Source: Flavobacteriaceae bacterium (lineage in GTDB: Bacteria; Bacteroidota; Bacteroidia; Flavobacteriales; Flavobacteriaceae). Taken from it: 7,727 bases of DNA. The translations under genes and the position numbers were made by a program. The notes under the pieces are model-generated. The model had not been told where the DNA came from, ran no database searches, and was given only the letters and a program-made list of their open reading frames with translations. The stretch is from assembly GCA_013001365.1 (NCBI GenBank), contig JABDMQ010000127.1, forward strand, positions 1-7,727, given 5' to 3'. Positions 5,940 through 7,727 of this stretch are shown piece after piece; the first letter of the stretch is position 1, and every line of letters starts with the position of its first letter.

Positions 5940-7157
5940 TCAAATAACTTCGGCCACTACAAAGGTGCTACCACCAACATAAATTACATCGTTTTCGTTG
6001 GCCATTTCCTTAGCTTTCTTCATTGCCAATTCAACGCTATCATGAACGGTTCCTTCATAGCCTTTATCATTAAAAACAGCACATAACTTCTTTGCATCCA
6101 TTCCTCTCTGTATGTTTGGACGACAAAAATAATAGTCTGCATTTCTTGGAAACAGATCAACCAACGACTCAATGTCCTTGTCATTCACAAATCCGATGAC
6201 GACATGCAATTTTTCATAAGTTTCAGCTTGAAGCTGAGCTATCGTATATCTCAACCCTTCCTTGTTATGAGCCATATCGCAAATGATCTTTGGCCGTTCT
6301 TGTATAACCTGCCATCTTCCCAACAAACCTGTATTCTGGACTACATTAATTAGTCCATGCCTGATATTTTTATCGATAATTGTAAAGCCTCCTTTTCGTA
6401 GTTCATTTATGGTGCATAATACCGTTTTGATGTTCTTTGCTTGATAAGTGCCTTTGAGGTCAGTGTTCAAAATTTCAACGACCTCTTGATCGGCCCAATG
6501 AATCACTGATTTTTTCTTCTTGGCCGTTTTCTTGAAGATCTCAGTAGTCTGCTTTTGCGTCTCACCGATGACCACAGGAATATTGTCCTTAATGATGCCG
6601 GCTTTCTCAAATGCTATTTTCTCAATAGAATCTCCAAGAAATTGAGTGTGGTCCAAACCTATATTCGTAATCACCGAAACTTCAGGAAGAATGATATTCG
6701 TAGAATCAAGCCTTCCGCCCAATCCAACTTCAATAATACCGATATCTACCTTCTTCTTTGCAAAATAATCGAATGCCATCCCGACGGTCATTTCAAAAAA
6801 AGACAAAGAATGGGCTTTAAGATAGGATTCATTTCTCCTAACAAAGCCCATCACGAATTGTTTGCTTATTTTCTTCCCATTGATCTTTATGCGCTCTCGA
6901 AAATCCTTTAAATGTGGAGATGTGTATAAACCAACTTTATAACCAGATTCTTGAAGTATGGAAGCCAACATATGGCTTGTTGATCCTTTTCCGTTCGTTC
7001 CAGCAACATGAATGGACTTAAACTTTTTTTCTGGGTGGTTTAAATGCTTGGCAAGTTTAAGTGTATTGGTCAGGTCTGTTTTATAAGCAGACTTACCTTG
7101 TCTTTGATACATTGGCAGTTGCGAGAACATCCAAGAAATAGTATCGCTATACGTCAT
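5940..7157 (-). CDS. folC: Bifunctional folylpolyglutamate synthase / dihydrofolate synthase
   Basis: FolC adds L-glutamate to dihydropteroate and then to folates, using ATP, in the cytoplasm. The 405-residue product has the Mur-ligase-type ATPase signature of this family: P-loop VAGTNGKGSTSHM (51-63), YTSPHL (78-83), EVGLGGRLDSTN (143-154), NIGLDH (165-170), FEKAGIIK (183-190, Lys186 region being the usual carbamylated lysine) and CDMAHN (293-298) opening the C-terminal domain. It ends with YVGGSTFVVAEV. Whether both activities are present cannot be read from sequence; most bacterial single-copy FolC proteins have both. The ATG at 7157 lies 6 bases after the stop of the tonB-like gene, so the two are very probably co-transcribed and translationally coupled. 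The plus-strand frame at 6555-6911 is its antisense shadow. Confidence 0.95.
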   Translation of the reverse strand: MTYSDTISWMFSQLPMYQRQGKSAYKTDLTNTLKLAKHLNHPEKKFKSIHVAGTNGKGSTSHMLASILQESGYKVGLYTSPHLKDFRERIKINGKKISKQFVMGFVRRNESYLKAHSLSFFEMTVGMAFDYFAKKKVDIGIIEVGLGGRLDSTNIILPEVSVITNIGLDHTQFLGDSIEKIAFEKAGIIKDNIPVVIGETQKQTTEIFKKTAKKKKSVIHWADQEVVEILNTDLKGTYQAKNIKTVLCTINELRKGGFTIIDKNIRHGLINVVQNTGLLGRWQVIQERPKIICDMAHNKEGLRYTIAQLQAETYEKLHVVIGFVNDKDIESLVDLFPRNADYYFCRPNIQRGMDAKKLCAVFNDKGYEGTVHDSVELAMKKAKEMANENDVIYVGGSTFVVAEVI

Positions 7158-7163
7158 ACTTTA

Positions 7164-7727
7164 TTACTGCCCTAAATTGAAGTTTACCTTTACGAAGCCA
7201 ATTTGCTTAGAAGGTGCTTTAGGATCAGGACGCCATTTATGAGAGAGTGCAATTTTCTTTGCAGGTTCTAATAAACAAGGATGATTATTCGTTGTACCTT
7301 TTACTCCAGGAGTCGTCTCAATTACACGTCCTTCTCTGTTAACTACTATCCTGACGATTACCAATCCTTCCTCATTACAATCTTGTTTCATTCTCTTATA
7401 TGTGGCTTTCCCTCTTCCTTTGAGTCCGTATCCTAAACCACCTTCTCCAGACCCAGGCTGCCCATAATAACTATTGGCATAAGGATTACCATCGATCTGG
7501 CCTTTATCTCCAGGAGAATCGTCATTGCCTTCACTACCACTTGCTGCACCATCGGATTTGTTGAGCCCGCCCATCATCTCATCAAGCTTTTTTCGTTTTT
7601 CCTCTTCTTCTCTTTGTTTTCTTTCTTCTGCTTCCTTTCGCTCTCTTTCAGCACGTTCTGCAGCTTCTTTGGCCTTTCTCTCTGCATCTTCCTTGGCTTT
7701 TTTCTTCTTCATTGCAATGGACTCCTC
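7164..7727 (-). CDS. TonB-family energy transducer, C-terminal part (5' end beyond window edge)
   Basis: The frame is open from the right edge to a stop at 7164, giving 187 visible residues. The ATG at 7712 is internal: the frame continues in phase to the edge with EESIA, so the true start and any N-terminal membrane anchor lie outside. Visible residues 6-50 form a highly charged Lys/Glu/Arg/Ala helix (for example AKEAAERAERERKEAEERK), like domain II of TolA. A Gly/Ser/Asp-rich flexible linker with short NPYANSYYGQ follows. The last 75 residues are a TonB C-terminal domain (EGLVIVRIVVNREGRVIE, then PCLLEPAKKIAL, then IGFVKVNF). Cys residues at QDC and HPC may form a periplasmic disulfide. Role: transfers proton-motive energy from an ExbB/ExbD-type motor to outer-membrane receptors, or acts in a Tol-like system. 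In Flavobacteriia such genes follow exbB and exbD and precede folC, so these may lie just off the right edge. Confidence 0.85.
   Translation of the reverse strand, partial: EESIAMKKKKAKEDAERKAKEAAERAERERKEAEERKQREEEEKRKKLDEMMGGLNKSDGAASGSEGNDDSPGDKGQIDGNPYANSYYGQPGSGEGGLGYGLKGRGKATYKRMKQDCNEEGLVIVRIVVNREGRVIETTPGVKGTTNNHPCLLEPAKKIALSHKWRPDPKAPSKQIGFVKVNFNLGQ

Noticed and set aside
5695..5943. An 82-codon minus-strand reading frame
   Set aside because: It runs through the whole tRNA-Val(TAC) gene and its terminator and promoter, and its product resembles no protein family; it is a translated tRNA.
6555..6911. A 118-codon plus-strand reading frame
   Set aside because: It is antisense to well-conserved folC codons, with no family motifs and no promoter; a shadow frame.
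1..7727. CRISPR array, insertion sequence, prophage or defence system
   Set aside because: No regular spaced repeats, transposase, integrase, inverted-repeat ends or defence domains were seen; the only repeats are the tRNA-linked copies and short motifs described.

Overview
The window looks like a chromosomal segment of a Bacteroidota bacterium, most likely a member of the Flavobacteriia. The evidence is low GC, a GldJ-type gliding lipoprotein, a PorU-type sortase of the type IX secretion system (T9SS), promoters of the Bacteroidota form (TTTG, about 19 bases, TAnnTTTG) and the absence of clear Shine-Dalgarno sites. Genus cannot be settled from what is visible.

Layout, left to right. Bases 1-2131 (minus) hold the first 710 codons of porU; the gene runs off the left edge before its catalytic His/Cys region. 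A 263-base divergent intergenic region follows. gldJ (plus, 2395-4071) encodes a lipoprotein with a formylglycine-generating-enzyme-like fold and is closed by a strong 14-bp terminator hairpin. murF (plus, 4142-5425) starts only about 16 bases beyond that hairpin. Bases 5426-5643 carry no protein gene; they hold terminators and a decayed copy of the 3' end of a tRNA-Val gene. Two intact tRNA-Val genes follow on the minus strand, anticodons GAC (5644-5718) and TAC (5802-5876), each with its own promoter and terminator. folC (minus, 5940-7157) follows, then the C-terminal part of a TonB/TolA-like energy transducer (minus, 7164 to the right edge), only 6 bases upstream of folC.

Functionally there are three blocks. 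porU and gldJ serve protein secretion and gliding at the outer membrane: PorU processes and attaches T9SS cargo, and GldJ is a periplasmic lipoprotein of the machine. murF adds D-Ala-D-Ala in peptidoglycan precursor synthesis. The tonB-like gene and folC form a tight minus-strand unit that runs towards the tRNA genes and converges on murF. The window is mostly core genome. I found no mobile element, CRISPR array, defence system or evident new multi-gene system. The least ordinary features are the decayed tRNA/terminator duplication at 5430-5510, the hairpin just before murF, and the TolA-like charged helix in the TonB protein.
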